A stretch of 64,000 nucleotides of DNA from Actinomycetes bacterium. GTDB lineage: Bacteria; Actinomycetota; Acidimicrobiia; Acidimicrobiales; RAAP-2. Position 1 is the stretch's first letter. Each line of letters starts with the position of its first letter. Made by a program: the position numbers and the translations under genes. Below the pieces are notes generated by a model. The model saw only the letters and a program-made list of their open reading frames with translations. It made no database searches and was not told the origin of the DNA. The stretch is from assembly GCA_021791615.1 (NCBI GenBank), contig JAJYWG010000546.1:35363-99362 (forward strand), read 5' to 3'. Positions 1 to 8,773 of the stretch are shown here, piece after piece.

Positions 1-1771
1 TGGCATGGCGGAAGGCCAGCGCCCCGGCCATCTTGAAGCTCAGCTCGGAGGAGTCGACGGGATGGTGCTTGCCGTCGTCGACGGTCACCGACACGTCGAC
101 GACGGGGTACCCGTGGACTCCCCCCTGGGCCATGGCCTCCTGGACTCCCTTTTCGACGGCGGGAATGTACTGGCGGGGGATGGCGCCACCGACCACTTCG
201 TCATGGAAGGCGAACCCCTCGCCTCGGGGCAGCGGCTCGATCCGCAGATGGCAGACGCCGAACTGACCATGTCCCCCTGACTGCTTCTTGTAGCGGCCTT
301 CTGCTTCTGCCGTCCGGGTGATCGTCTCGCGGTAGGCGATCTGCACGTCCTCGCGTTCGACGGTGACGTTGAAACGCCTGAGCAGCCGATCGATCACGAC
401 GGCAAGGTGCACCTCGCCCTGTACGCCGAGCACGGTCTGATGGGTCTCGTCCACGCGCGAGACGCTGAGCCCGCGGTCCTCCTCGCACAGGCGCTGGAGC
501 GCCGACATCAGCTTGTCGTCGTCGGCCCGTGAGGCTGGGCGGACGGCCGCCAAGAGCGACGGCGGTTCCGGGTCGGGCAGGACGGCCACCACCGGCTGGT
601 CTCTCGCCGACAGCGTGTCTGCGCTCATGGTAGTGGCAAGGCGGGGCAGGGCCACGAAGTCGCCTGCGGCCACCATGTCGACCGGCGACGTGTCGCGCCC
701 TCGGAGCTCTTGCAGCGCGTGGAGGCGCTCTTCGGTACGGGTCCGCGGGTTGACCAGGGTGGTGTCAGGCAGGATGGTCCCCGACATGACCCGGGCCAGC
801 CCGAGCCTGCCCGCGTGCTGGTCGGACTGGACCTTGGCAACCACGAGGAGCGGGGGGCCGCTCGGGTCGAGCGGGACAGGAACTTCGGTGTCGCCCGCCC
901 GGACCGTGAGGGGTCGGCGCCGGGCGGGAGCCGGACCGAGCTCGACCAGGAGGCGGGCGAGGCGGTCCACTCCGACCCCGGTGGCACCCGAGCAGCACAG
1001 CACCGGGAACACCGAGGCCGCGTCCATCCCGACCGCGAGCGCCCGTTGCAATTCCTGGCGCTCGATCGGCTTCCCGTCGAGGTAGCGGCTCATGAGGGAG
1101 TCGTCGGCGACCACGATGCCTTCGACGAGCTGCTCGTGCACTTCGTGCTCGATCACGGCCAGGTCGTCGGGGATCGGCCCTTCGGTACCGGCGATCGGCG
1201 GCGGTGCCGTGGTGTCGTAGAGGGTCGCACGGTCGTCGAGCAGGTCGATCACCCCTCGAAAGGACGACTCGGAGCCGATCGGGAGCTCGAACGCGGCGAC
1301 GCCGGCGCCGAACGCGTCTCGCACCTCGGCGACCACTCGTTCAAAGTCGGCGTGCTCTCGGTCGAGCTTCGAGATCACGATGACCCTGGGGAGGCCGAGG
1401 TCCTCGGCGGCTCGCCAGTACTCCTCGGTCTGCGCCTGGACGCCGTCAGTAGCACTGACGACGACCGCCGCCAAGTCGCTCACCGCGAGGGCCAGACGGG
1501 TGTCGGAAGCGAAGTCGGCGTAGCCCGGGGTGTCGAGGAGGTTCACTCTGACTGTGCCGATCCGGAACGTCGCGAGTGCTGCGCTCACCGAGAGCTGACG
1601 GCTGATCTCTTCGGGCTCGAAGTCGCACACGGTCGTGCCCTTGTCGACCGATCCCTGGCGGGGGATGGCACCGCACGAGGCGAGGAGCGCCTCGGCCAAG
1701 GTCGTCTTGCCTGCGCCGTGATGCCCGACGAGAGCAACGCTGCGAGTGCTCGTCCCTTGTGGCTGTGGCAC
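1..1771 (-). CDS. Elongation factor G-like GTPase (EF-G paralogue), C-terminus outside the window
   Basis: This is a translational GTPase of the EF-G family. About 590 residues are visible and the C-terminal end lies beyond base 1. The GTP-binding motifs are clear: G1 GHHGAGKTT at residues 16-24, G3 DTPGYADF, and SKLD in place of the usual NKxD. The GHHGAGKT form of G1, where canonical EF-G has GHIDAGKT, is typical of the 'EF-G-like' paralogue, so this is probably not the main translocase. Domains II and III follow, then most of domain IV (motif YRETI about 90 residues before the edge). The GTG start at 1771 is chosen because GGAGGAGG lies just upstream and the N-terminus fits the family. No rpsL or rpsG lies beside it. 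The role of this paralogue is not established. Confidence 0.88.
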   Translation of the reverse strand, partial: MPQPQGTSTRSVALVGHHGAGKTTLAEALLASCGAIPRQGSVDKGTTVCDFEPEEISRQLSVSAALATFRIGTVRVNLLDTPGYADFASDTRLALAVSDLAAVVVSATDGVQAQTEEYWRAAEDLGLPRVIVISKLDREHADFERVVAEVRDAFGAGVAAFELPIGSESSFRGVIDLLDDRATLYDTTAPPPIAGTEGPIPDDLAVIEHEVHEQLVEGIVVADDSLMSRYLDGKPIERQELQRALAVGMDAASVFPVLCCSGATGVGVDRLARLLVELGPAPARRRPLTVRAGDTEVPVPLDPSGPPLLVVAKVQSDQHAGRLGLARVMSGTILPDTTLVNPRTRTEERLHALQELRGRDTSPVDMVAAGDFVALPRLATTMSADTLSARDQPVVAVLPDPEPPSLLAAVRPASRADDDKLMSALQRLCEEDRGLSVSRVDETHQTVLGVQGEVHLAVVIDRLLRRFNVTVEREDVQIAYRETITRTAEAEGRYKKQSGGHGQFGVCHLRIEPLPRGEGFAFHDEVVGGAIPRQYIPAVEKGVQEAMAQGGVHGYPVVDVSVTVDDGKHHPVDSSELSFKMAGALAFRHA

Positions 1772-1833
1772 GATCTCGCCTCCTCCACGGCGTGCTCGCT
1801 GGGCTTGGACATGTCTTGGTGCTTCGCCTGCTG

Positions 1834-1839
1834 AGCTTA
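1834..1839 (-). promoter_or_regulatory. Probable -10 box of the EF-G-like gene
   Basis: TAAGCT on the minus strand fits the actinobacterial -10 pattern TANNNT. It would give a leader of about 55 nt containing the GGAGGAGG ribosome site before the GTG at 1771. No clear -35 is seen. Confidence 0.35.
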
Positions 1840-2034
1840 CGGCCGGGCTGGTGATCCCGCCTGCCACTTTTGGCGCACACGCATTCTGGGCTTGGTGACC
1901 GCCATCGCGGCCCGAGCCCCCGCAGAGGCGGTGGTACCATGGGTATCACAGATATCCCCGGGCGGCGCAGAGGAGCGCCACCGGTGACGGGCCCCACCCC
2001 CTGGGCACGAGGCTCGCAAGTCGAGGGAGACTGC

Positions 2035-2901
2035 ATGTTCGACGGGCGGTGGCGCGAGAGAGTGGACCGTCGCACGAGCCCGATCGGTGGGTTCCTGGTC
2101 CGTGTCGGTGTCACCGCTGATGTGCTGACCGCCTCGGGGCTCGTCTTCGCCGTGGCGACTGCGGTTGCCGTCGGGACCGGGCATCTCCTCGCCGGCATCC
2201 CGTTGCTGATCCTCACCGGCGTGCCGGACCTCTTCGACGGTCCCGTGGCCAAGGCGGCAGGCACGGCCTCGATGCGCGGGGCGTTCTTCGACTCGGTGAC
2301 CGATCGGGTGTCAGACGCCGTCCTGATGGGCGGGGTCATGTGGTACCTGGTCTCCACGGGCCGCGGCCATCTCGCGCTCCTCCCCTTGGCCGTCCTCGGG
2401 GTGTCGTCGCTGATCTCGTACGAGCGGGCCAAGTCGGAGGCGCTGGGGATCAGCGTGGCCCGGGGCGGGCTCATGGAGCGAGCCGAGCGAATGATCCTCC
2501 TTGGCGTGGGCTTCCTCGCCTCCTGGCTGCTGGTCCCCGTGCTCTGGGCACTCCTCGGGCTCACCGCCCTCACCGCTGTCGGCCGGTTCGTCCGGGTCTG
2601 GCAGGCAGCGGAGGGTCCGGTTCGCCGGGCCGCCGCCGACCAGGGCACCTCGGCGCCTCGCTGGCGGCAAGGGCGCGTGGACTCCCGCTGGCGAGCGTGG
2701 CGTGAAGGGTCGGTTCCGAGGAGCCGGGAGGTGCATAGCGGTGAGCCCTCCGGCCGCTGGCGAGCCCGCCGGCAGGAGGCGCTGGCCAGCCGGACCGGCC
2801 GAGCCCTGCGGGCGCGGCGGACCACTCAGCGCTCGGGCGGTCGGATGGAACGAGTTGGCGGGCGGCGGTCCTCACCGGGCGCATCGTCGCGCCCAAGCTG
2901 A
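2035..2901 (+). CDS. pgsA: CDP-alcohol phosphatidyltransferase, likely phosphatidylinositol phosphate synthase
   Basis: An integral membrane enzyme that transfers a phosphatidyl group from CDP-diacylglycerol to an alcohol. Because it precedes patA- and pimA-like genes, the acceptor is most likely inositol phosphate, which would make it the first enzyme of phosphatidylinositol mannoside synthesis. The family signature is present with its four aspartates at D65, D68, D86 and D90 (DLFDG...GAFFDSVTD); Lys replaces the usual Arg after the DG pair. Several hydrophobic segments span about residues 20-205. The last 80 or so residues are an unusual Arg/Gly/Ser-rich tail and are probably disordered. 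The ATG at 2035 has GAGGGAGA upstream. Product length is 288 aa, longer than the roughly 200-220 typical of the family because of the tail. Confidence 0.85.
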   Translation: MFDGRWRERVDRRTSPIGGFLVRVGVTADVLTASGLVFAVATAVAVGTGHLLAGIPLLILTGVPDLFDGPVAKAAGTASMRGAFFDSVTDRVSDAVLMGGVMWYLVSTGRGHLALLPLAVLGVSSLISYERAKSEALGISVARGGLMERAERMILLGVGFLASWLLVPVLWALLGLTALTAVGRFVRVWQAAEGPVRRAAADQGTSAPRWRQGRVDSRWRAWREGSVPRSREVHSGEPSGRWRARRQEALASRTGRALRARRTTQRSGGRMERVGGRRSSPGASSRPS

Positions 2902-2924
2902 CGAGCGCGCCGGTCGGCAAGACG

Positions 2925-3851
2925 TTGCGAGCAGAGCGTCGCCAGCAGGCGGTGTACGCCGCCTACCGTGCGCTCGGGTTGGCGATGAGCGTCGCCCCCG
3001 AGCCGGTGGCTGCCCTGGCGGCAGCGGCGGTCGGGGAGGCGATGGCCGTACGCCGAGGCCCGGCGTGGGAGCAACGGAGCCGTCACCTCCGACGAGTGCT
3101 GGCGTGGAGCTGGCCCGGCGCGTCGCCCGACGACGACGTGGTCCGGCGCTGGACTCGCCGGGCGTACCGGTCCTATGCCCGCTACTGGCTGGAGGGGGCG
3201 AGGCTGCCGGCGGTCGGGGCAGCGGAGGTCAACCAGCGCATGATGGTGGAGCGAGGCTACGAGCATCTCCAGAAGGCGATGGCGGCCGGCCAGGGCGTCG
3301 TGATGGCCCTGCCCCACGTGGGGAGCTGGGAGTGGGGCGGGTCGTTCCTCGCATCGCAGGGGTACCCGATGACCAGCGTTGCCGAACGTATCGAGCCCCC
3401 GGCGCTGTTCGAGTGGTTCGTCGAGGAGCGCAAGGCGATTGGCCTCACGATCGTCCCCCTCGGACCCGGCTCGGGTCCGGCGGTCCTGCGGACCCTGCGC
3501 GCCGGGGGGCTGGTCGGCCTCTTGTGCGATCGGGACCTCGTCGGCGACGGGGTGGAGGTGGAGTTCTTCGGGGAGCGCACGACGCTGCCGGCCGGGCCGG
3601 CCACCTTGGCCTTGCGCACCGGTGCCGTATTGGTGGGCGCGGTGGTGTACTCGGGCCCCGGGCGCGAGCACACGGCCGAGATCACCGCGCCACTGGACGC
3701 CTCTCGGAGCGGGGACCTTCGAGCAGACGTCCAGCGCATCACCCAGTCGATCGCCCGGGTCTTCGAGCAGTTCGTCGCGCGCTGTCCCGAGCAGTGGCAC
3801 CTGTACCAGCCCAACTGGCCCAGCGATCACCCCGCGGACTCGGCGAGCTGA
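2925..3851 (+). CDS. patA: Phosphatidylinositol mannoside acyltransferase (LpxL/HtrB-type)
   Basis: A lysophospholipid acyltransferase-fold protein that should acylate the mannose of phosphatidylinositol mannosides at the inner face of the membrane. The catalytic HX4E motif is visible as PHVGSWEW (H131, E136). Later, a conserved CDRD stretch and a C-terminal WHLYQPNW segment match the LpxL/PatA family. It lies 23 bp after pgsA and 9 bp before pimA, the usual actinobacterial order. The start is uncertain: TTG at 2925 is the nearest usable codon, and no ATG or GTG was found in frame close upstream. Product length is 308 aa, as expected for PatA. Confidence 0.87.
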   Translation: MRAERRQQAVYAAYRALGLAMSVAPEPVAALAAAAVGEAMAVRRGPAWEQRSRHLRRVLAWSWPGASPDDDVVRRWTRRAYRSYARYWLEGARLPAVGAAEVNQRMMVERGYEHLQKAMAAGQGVVMALPHVGSWEWGGSFLASQGYPMTSVAERIEPPALFEWFVEERKAIGLTIVPLGPGSGPAVLRTLRAGGLVGLLCDRDLVGDGVEVEFFGERTTLPAGPATLALRTGAVLVGAVVYSGPGREHTAEITAPLDASRSGDLRADVQRITQSIARVFEQFVARCPEQWHLYQPNWPSDHPADSAS

Positions 3852-3860
3852 CACGAGAGC

Positions 3861-5009
3861 ATGCGGATCCTGGCCGTGTGCCCCTACAGCCTGGACCGCC
3901 CTGGAGGCGTCCAGGGACAGGTAACGGGACTGGCGCGGGCCCTGCGGGCCAGGGGGAACGACGTAATGGTCCTCGCACCCGGCGAGGGTGCAGTTGCCAA
4001 GGTGACGGCGCCGGGAGCGGCATCCCGGTGCTGGACGGCCGGCACGACCGAGGTCGTCGGCCGGGCCGTCGGGGTGCGGGCCAACGGGTCGGTCGCACCG
4101 GTGGCGCTCTCGCCGGCGGCGGCGGTCCGTGCCGTGCAGTGGGCGCGGGTGCTCCGACCCGACGTCGTCCACCTCCACGAGCCGCTGGCACCGAGCACCG
4201 GGTACGGCTTGCTGCTGTCCCGTCCGGCGCCCCTCGTCGGGACCTACCACCGCGCCGGGGGGAGCGTCGCCTACTGCCTGCTCGGACCACTGGCCAGATG
4301 GGCCCATGGTCGCCTGGCCATCGCCTGTGCAGTCTCCGAATCTGCCCGCACGACCACGCCCGGCGGCGGGGCCGGGATCGACAGGGTCCTGTTCAACGGC
4401 GTCGACACGGAGGCCTTCGAGACCGCCGACCCTTGGCCGACCCAACGCCCCACGATCGTGTTCGTCGGGCGTCACGAAGAGCGCAAGGGTCTCGGGGTGC
4501 TGCTCGAAGCGTTCACCGGCATGCAGGCGGTGGCCGACCTGTGGGTCGTCGGCGACGGCCCAGCCCGCGCTGCGCTGGAGCGGGCCTACCCCGAGTCGCA
4601 CCGGTTGCACTGGCTGGGGCGAGTCTCAGGTGCAGAGCTCGCGCGCCGTCTTGCCGGCGCGGACATCTTGTGCGCGCCGTCGTTGCGAGGCGAGTCGTAC
4701 GGCGTTGTCCTGGTCGAAGCGATGGCGGCTCGTTGTGCGGTGGTGGCGTCGGACCTCCCTGGCTATCGCGAGGCATCGGACGGCCACGCTGTCCTGGTGC
4801 CCCCCGGGTCGGCGGAAGCGCTGGGCCGGGCGCTGTCCCAGGCGGTAGCCGACGCCGCTGCGGGTACCGGTGCCTGCGCACCGGAGGCACTCGATCGATC
4901 GTCTGCGTCTGCCCGGTCGCGTTCGATGTCTCGTTTGGCCGCGCTCTACGAGGCGCTCTACCGAGAGGCGGCGGAGAGCGGGAGCGGCGCGGCGCACCCG
5001 GTAGCCTGA
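3861..5009 (+). CDS. pimA: Phosphatidylinositol alpha-mannosyltransferase (GT4)
   Basis: A GT-B fold glycosyltransferase that adds the first mannose from GDP-mannose to phosphatidylinositol on the cytoplasmic membrane face. The N-terminus has the family motif PYSLDRPGGVQ, with the glycine-rich loop that contacts the nucleotide sugar. The C-terminal half has FVGRHEERKG and the EX7E motif GESYGVVLVEAM. Length (382 aa) is normal. It completes the pgsA-patA-pimA cluster. The identification rests on motifs plus context; another PI- or sugar-acceptor GT4 enzyme is possible but less likely. Confidence 0.88.
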   Translation: MRILAVCPYSLDRPGGVQGQVTGLARALRARGNDVMVLAPGEGAVAKVTAPGAASRCWTAGTTEVVGRAVGVRANGSVAPVALSPAAAVRAVQWARVLRPDVVHLHEPLAPSTGYGLLLSRPAPLVGTYHRAGGSVAYCLLGPLARWAHGRLAIACAVSESARTTTPGGGAGIDRVLFNGVDTEAFETADPWPTQRPTIVFVGRHEERKGLGVLLEAFTGMQAVADLWVVGDGPARAALERAYPESHRLHWLGRVSGAELARRLAGADILCAPSLRGESYGVVLVEAMAARCAVVASDLPGYREASDGHAVLVPPGSAEALGRALSQAVADAAAGTGACAPEALDRSSASARSRSMSRLAALYEALYREAAESGSGAAHPVA

Positions 5010-5016
5010 GCGGATC

Positions 5017-6075
5017 ATGGGCGACCCGGGTTCCGCATCTCGACGACGCAGGCCGGCTTCCCAGTCGGCTCGGACGCGAAAGGCGTCCTCGTCCCCGGCG
5101 GCGCCGGGCGGGGACCGGCGGCGTGCCGGACAGGGGAGAAACCACGGTCCCGGGGGCAGCAGAACGGGTGCGGCGAGCAGCCGCCCGCGGATCGAGGAAC
5201 CTCGAGAGCGCGGCGGAAGGGGTGGTCCTTCCCCACGGGCGTCGGCCGCCGCGACCGAGTCCACTGTCGCCGAGGCGGCCATCCCGGCACGTGCTGCTGG
5301 CGCGCGCGTGAGATCCAACGTTCGGCGGCGCCGCGCGCTCGTCCTACTTGCCGGCGGCGTGCCCGGCGCCTTCGCTGGCGTGGTGGCGGGGATCGTGGGG
5401 GGCGCGGTGATCGGGCTGGTGGTGGCCCTGGTCGTCTGCGGAGGCGTCGCGCTCGCGGTAGCCCGCTCGGCAACTCGTCGCGCGCTGGCGGTGATCGGTG
5501 GGCGGCCCGTCGATGCACGCGAGGTGCCGCGCCTGGCGAACTTGGTCGAGGGGCTCTGCGCGACCTGCGGGGTCCGGCCCCCTGCATTGCGGCTGGTGGA
5601 GGACGCCGTACCCAACGCCTGTGCCCTGGGCGCGCCGGGTCGCGGCGTCCTGGTGGTGACCACCGGGTTGGTGCAGTCGGTCGGACTGTTGGAGCTCGAG
5701 GGTGTGGTCGCTCACGAGCTGGCGCACGTGAAGAACCACGACGCCGCGGTGTCCGAGGTTGCAGTGACGGTGCTCGCACCGATCGTGCGGCTCACGGCGC
5801 GCGACGCCTTGGTGCATAGATCGCTCGGCCGAGGCCGTGAGTACGCTGCGGACCGGGAGGCCGCGTCGATGGTGCGGAGCCCGCGCGGCCTCGAGCGGGC
5901 GCTGGAGACCATGGAACACAGCCCCTCTCCATCAGCAGGTTCACGGTTCACCGGTTGGCGGTGGTCGCTGACGCGCTGGCTGTGGATCGACCCGATGGTC
6001 GGGGCCAGGGATGCGCCGACGCTCGGCACAATCGACGCCACCAGCGTGAGGTGCGCCGCGCTGGCCGAGTGGTGA
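5017..6075 (+). CDS. M48 family membrane zinc metalloprotease (HtpX-like)
   Basis: A membrane-bound zinc endopeptidase. The catalytic motif AHELAH (H233, E234, H237) is present, and the third zinc ligand is probably E275 in REYAADREA. A long hydrophobic hairpin at about residues 108-150 should anchor it. The first 100 residues are Arg/Ser/Gly-rich and poorly ordered, so translation may really start downstream, for example at the GTG at 5308. A TAGCCT box (5002-5007) lies 9 nt before the ATG at 5017, which would give an almost leaderless message. The substrate is unknown; HtpX-type enzymes usually act in membrane-protein quality control. The gene follows pimA by 7 bp. Confidence 0.8.
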   Translation: MGDPGSASRRRRPASQSARTRKASSSPAAPGGDRRRAGQGRNHGPGGSRTGAASSRPRIEEPRERGGRGGPSPRASAAATESTVAEAAIPARAAGARVRSNVRRRRALVLLAGGVPGAFAGVVAGIVGGAVIGLVVALVVCGGVALAVARSATRRALAVIGGRPVDAREVPRLANLVEGLCATCGVRPPALRLVEDAVPNACALGAPGRGVLVVTTGLVQSVGLLELEGVVAHELAHVKNHDAAVSEVAVTVLAPIVRLTARDALVHRSLGRGREYAADREAASMVRSPRGLERALETMEHSPSPSAGSRFTGWRWSLTRWLWIDPMVGARDAPTLGTIDATSVRCAALAEW

Positions 6076-6135
6076 TCGCCGGGACGAACTGCACCGACGC
6101 CTGGCGAGACGCCCGGAGCGGGCCACCGGTCCCGG

Positions 6136-6141
6136 TAGGAT
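6136..6141 (+). promoter_or_regulatory. -10 box of pdxS (leaderless type)
   Basis: TAGGAT ends 6 nt before the ATG at 6148, so transcription should begin at or next to the start codon. No ribosome site precedes the ATG. Confidence 0.55.
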
Positions 6142-6147
6142 GGCTCC

Positions 6148-7050
6148 ATGGGTGACGCGACGGCATCGGGTGACCGGCAGACCGGAGTTTTCGTGGTCAA
6201 GCGCGGTCTCGCGGACATGCTGCGCGGCGGCGTCATCATGGACGTCGTGACGCCCGACCAGGCGAAGGTGGCCGAGGATGCCGGGGCGGTGGCGGTCATG
6301 GCACTCGAGCGGGTCCCGGCAGACATCCGCCGTGACGGCGGGGTGGCCCGCATGAGCGACCCCGCGCTCATCGCCGGGATCCAGGAGGCGGTGACCATCC
6401 CGGTCATGGCGAAAGCCCGGATCGGGCACTTTGCCGAGGCACAGGTCCTCCAGGCGCTCGGGGTGGACTACATCGACGAGAGCGAGGTCCTCACGCCTGC
6501 CGACGAGGAGCACCACATCGACAAATGGCCCTTTACCGTCCCGTTCGTCTGCGGCGCGACGAACCTCGGCGAGGCGCTGCGGCGCATCTCGGAGGGAGCC
6601 GCGATGATCCGCTCGAAGGGCGAGGCCGGAACCGGCAACGTCGTCGAGGCCGTGAAGCACCTCCGCTCCATCCTGGGGGATGTACGCCGTCTGACCCAGG
6701 CAGACTCCGCCGAGCTGTTCGGCTGGGCCAAGACCCTGGGCGCCCCGATCGGTCTCGTCCAGGAGGTGGCCGAGGCCGGGCGCCTCCCGGTGCCCCTGTT
6801 CTGCGCCGGCGGGATCGCAACCCCGTCGGACGCGTCGCTCGTGATGCAGCTCGGTGCCGAGGCGGTCTTCGTCGGGTCGGGGATCTTCAAGAGCTCCGAC
6901 CCGTCGCGCATGGCCCGTGCGGTCGTCGAGGCCACGGCGCACTTCGACGATCCAGAGCACGTTGCCAAGGTGAGCACCGGTCTGGGCCAGGCAATGCGGG
7001 GGGAGGAGATCTCCGAGCTGACCGAGCACCTGGCCGACCGCGGCTGGTAG
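6148..7050 (+). CDS. pdxS: Pyridoxal 5'-phosphate synthase, lyase subunit PdxS
   Basis: The synthase subunit of the ribose 5-phosphate-dependent route to vitamin B6. It combines ribose 5-phosphate, glyceraldehyde 3-phosphate and ammonia into PLP, and works in the cytosol as a dodecamer with PdxT. The sequence is strongly conserved throughout. Asp32 (GGVIMDV) and Lys89 (VMAKARIGH) match the residues that handle the sugar substrates, and the phosphate-binding GSGIF segment is near the C-terminus. Length (300 aa) is normal. The glutaminase partner pdxT starts 33 bp downstream. Confidence 0.97.
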   Translation: MGDATASGDRQTGVFVVKRGLADMLRGGVIMDVVTPDQAKVAEDAGAVAVMALERVPADIRRDGGVARMSDPALIAGIQEAVTIPVMAKARIGHFAEAQVLQALGVDYIDESEVLTPADEEHHIDKWPFTVPFVCGATNLGEALRRISEGAAMIRSKGEAGTGNVVEAVKHLRSILGDVRRLTQADSAELFGWAKTLGAPIGLVQEVAEAGRLPVPLFCAGGIATPSDASLVMQLGAEAVFVGSGIFKSSDPSRMARAVVEATAHFDDPEHVAKVSTGLGQAMRGEEISELTEHLADRGW

Positions 7051-7082
7051 ATGCTCGGGCGCTGGGATCACCGGCGGCCCCG

Positions 7083-7811
7083 GTGATCGGCATCCTCGCC
7101 CTCCAGGGCGACGTGCGGGAGCACGAGCACGCCTTTGCCGATCTGGGGGCCGCGACGCGTCGGGTGCGGGGACCCGGTGACCTGCGGGGGGTCGACGGGA
7201 TCGTGCTCCCCGGAGGCGAGTCGACGACCCTTTCGCTGCTCATGGAATCCTCCACACTTCTCACACCCCTCGGCGCGGACCTGCGAGCGGGCCTGCCGGT
7301 CTTCGGGACGTGCGCGGGGCTGGTCCTGCTGGCTGCCAGGGTCGAAGACGGTCGGGCAGACCAGCGGACCTTTGGGATCATGGACTGCACCGTCCGGCGC
7401 AACGGGTACGGCCGGCAGCGTTTCTCCTTCACGGCGGCGCTGGATCCTTCGGGGCCGGAGGGCAGCGTGGCGGGCCTCGAGGGCGGACCCCTGCCTGCCG
7501 TGTTCATCCGTGCGCCGCGGGTCCTCGCCGTCGGGCCCGGTGTCGAAGTCCTGGCCCGCTTGGTGCCGGCATCAGGCGGTGCCGGTCTGGGCGACCCCGG
7601 TCTGGGGGAGGGCGCTGCCGGCCTGGGCGAGGGCGACCCGGTCCTCTGTCGTGAGGGCAGTGCTCTCGCCTCGTCGTTCCACCCTGAGCTGACGGGTGAC
7701 CGCCGGGTCCACCGCCTCTTTCTCGAGATGGCCGGATCGGCACGTCTGATCGAGGAGCGGCCGGGACGGTTGGAACCGTTGCAACACCGCTCGCCCGGGG
7801 CAGGCCACTAG
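7083..7811 (+). CDS. pdxT: Pyridoxal 5'-phosphate synthase, glutaminase subunit PdxT
   Basis: Releases ammonia from glutamine and feeds it to PdxS. The class I-like triad is visible: Cys77 in GTCAGL, His200 and Glu202 in SSFHPEL. The N-terminus VIGILALQGDV fixes the GTG start at 7083. At 242 aa it is longer than typical PdxT (about 190-200). The excess comes from a glycine-rich, imperfectly repeated stretch (GLGDPGLGEGAAGLGEG, about residues 170-186) inserted just before the catalytic His-Glu, and from a C-terminal tail of about 30 residues. Confidence 0.95.
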   Translation: MIGILALQGDVREHEHAFADLGAATRRVRGPGDLRGVDGIVLPGGESTTLSLLMESSTLLTPLGADLRAGLPVFGTCAGLVLLAARVEDGRADQRTFGIMDCTVRRNGYGRQRFSFTAALDPSGPEGSVAGLEGGPLPAVFIRAPRVLAVGPGVEVLARLVPASGGAGLGDPGLGEGAAGLGEGDPVLCREGSALASSFHPELTGDRRVHRLFLEMAGSARLIEERPGRLEPLQHRSPGAGH

Positions 7812-7868
7812 CATCGGGTCTGAGGGCGGCCCCGATGCGAGGCGGGCTTCCTGGAGAAAGGGAAGGTG

Positions 7869-8618
7869 ATGTCCGGTCACTCCAAGTGGGCCACGATCAA
7901 GTACCGAAAAGGTGCAGCTGACCAGGCGCGCTCGAAGCTCTTCGCCAAGCTCATCCGCCAGCTCGAGGTGGCAGCACGAGAGGGTGGTGGTGATGTCAAC
8001 ACGAACGCTTCCCTCCGCACCATGTACCAGAAGGCGCGAGACGCGTCGGTGCCCATGGACACGATCGAACGAGCGATCAAGCGGGGCACCGGGGAGCTCG
8101 AGGGCGTCCGCTACGAGGCCGTCGCCTACGAGGGGTACGCACCTGGTGGTGTGGCGGTGATCATCGAGACGCTCACCGACAACCGCAACCGCACGGGGGC
8201 CGAGATCCGGAACCTCCTGAGCCGCAACGGGGGGTCGATGGCAGAGCCGGGCGCGGTGAGCTGGCAGTTCGAGCGAAAAGGGGTACTGACTCTGGACCGT
8301 TCGATCGACGAGGACAAGATCATGGAGGCAGCGGTGGACGCCGGGGTCGAGGATCTCACCGACGAAGGGGATCGCTGGGAGCTTCGCTGCGCGCCTCAGG
8401 ACCTCGCCTCGGTCCGCACAGCGCTCTCCGACAGCGGCATGGCTCCTCTCTCCGCCGACCTCGCACTGGTCCCGACCACGATGGTGCCGGTGACCGACGA
8501 TGCCGAGGCAAAGAAGATCCTGCGCCTCCTCTCGCTGCTCGACGACCACGACGACGTCCAGGCGGTCCACGCCAACTACGACATCTCGGACCAGGTCCTC
8601 GCCGATTTCGAGGGCTGA
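7869..8618 (+). CDS. yebC: YebC/PmpR family protein
   Basis: A conserved cytoplasmic protein of the YebC/TACO1 family, annotated as a transcriptional regulator and linked in recent work to relief of ribosome stalling at proline-rich sequence. The N-terminal signature GHSKWATIKYRKGAAD is intact and the product (249 aa) has normal length. The ATG at 7869 has AAAGGGAAGG upstream; GTG at 7866 is also in frame. It sits next to ruvCAB, a very common arrangement. Confidence 0.93.
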   Translation: MSGHSKWATIKYRKGAADQARSKLFAKLIRQLEVAAREGGGDVNTNASLRTMYQKARDASVPMDTIERAIKRGTGELEGVRYEAVAYEGYAPGGVAVIIETLTDNRNRTGAEIRNLLSRNGGSMAEPGAVSWQFERKGVLTLDRSIDEDKIMEAAVDAGVEDLTDEGDRWELRCAPQDLASVRTALSDSGMAPLSADLALVPTTMVPVTDDAEAKKILRLLSLLDDHDDVQAVHANYDISDQVLADFEG

Positions 8619-8654
8619 TCCCGATCGCGGGAGCGCTACGCCTCTGCTCGGAAC

Positions 8655-8726
8655 GGGCGACCCCGGTGCCCCCGGCGACCCCGGTGCCCCCGGCGACCAT
8701 GGTGCCCCCGGCGACCACGGTGCCGG
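8655..8726. repeat. 18-bp tandem repeat between yebC and ruvC
   Basis: About four copies of an 18-bp unit of the form GGCGACCCCGGTGCCCCC, the last incomplete. Copies three and four differ only at the CCCC block, which becomes CATG or CACG. It fills most of the yebC-ruvC gap and ends about 27 bp before the ruvC -10 box. In one frame it would encode a Gly-Asp-Pro-Gly-Ala-Pro repeat, but no start and ribosome site support translation. Confidence 0.85.
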
Positions 8727-8752
8727 TCCACCACCGGCATGACCTCTCCCGC

Positions 8753-8758
8753 TAGTAT
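8753..8758 (+). promoter_or_regulatory. -10 box of ruvC (leaderless type)
   Basis: TAGTAT ends 7 nt before the GTG at 8766, so the mRNA should start at the start codon. It directly adjoins the predicted LexA site. Confidence 0.6.
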
Positions 8759-8773
8759 CGAACGGGTGTTCGT
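8758..8773 (+). promoter_or_regulatory. Predicted LexA/SOS box over the ruvC start
   Basis: TCGAACGGGTGTTCGT matches the Gram-positive/actinobacterial LexA consensus TCGAAC-N4-GTTCGA at 11 of 12 fixed positions. It overlaps the last base of the -10 box, the expected transcription start and the first codons of ruvC, which is a good position for repression. DNA-damage control of ruvCAB is known in other bacteria. Confidence 0.7.

Noticed and set aside
2501..5311. A 936-codon open frame on the plus strand across pgsA, patA and pimA
   Set aside because: It is out of frame with three recognisable genes and is Arg/Gly/Pro-rich low complexity.
8500..8742. A collagen-like Gly-Xaa-Pro frame over the yebC-ruvC repeat
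   Set aside because: It starts inside yebC in another frame with no ribosome site; the pattern comes from the 18-bp tandem repeat.
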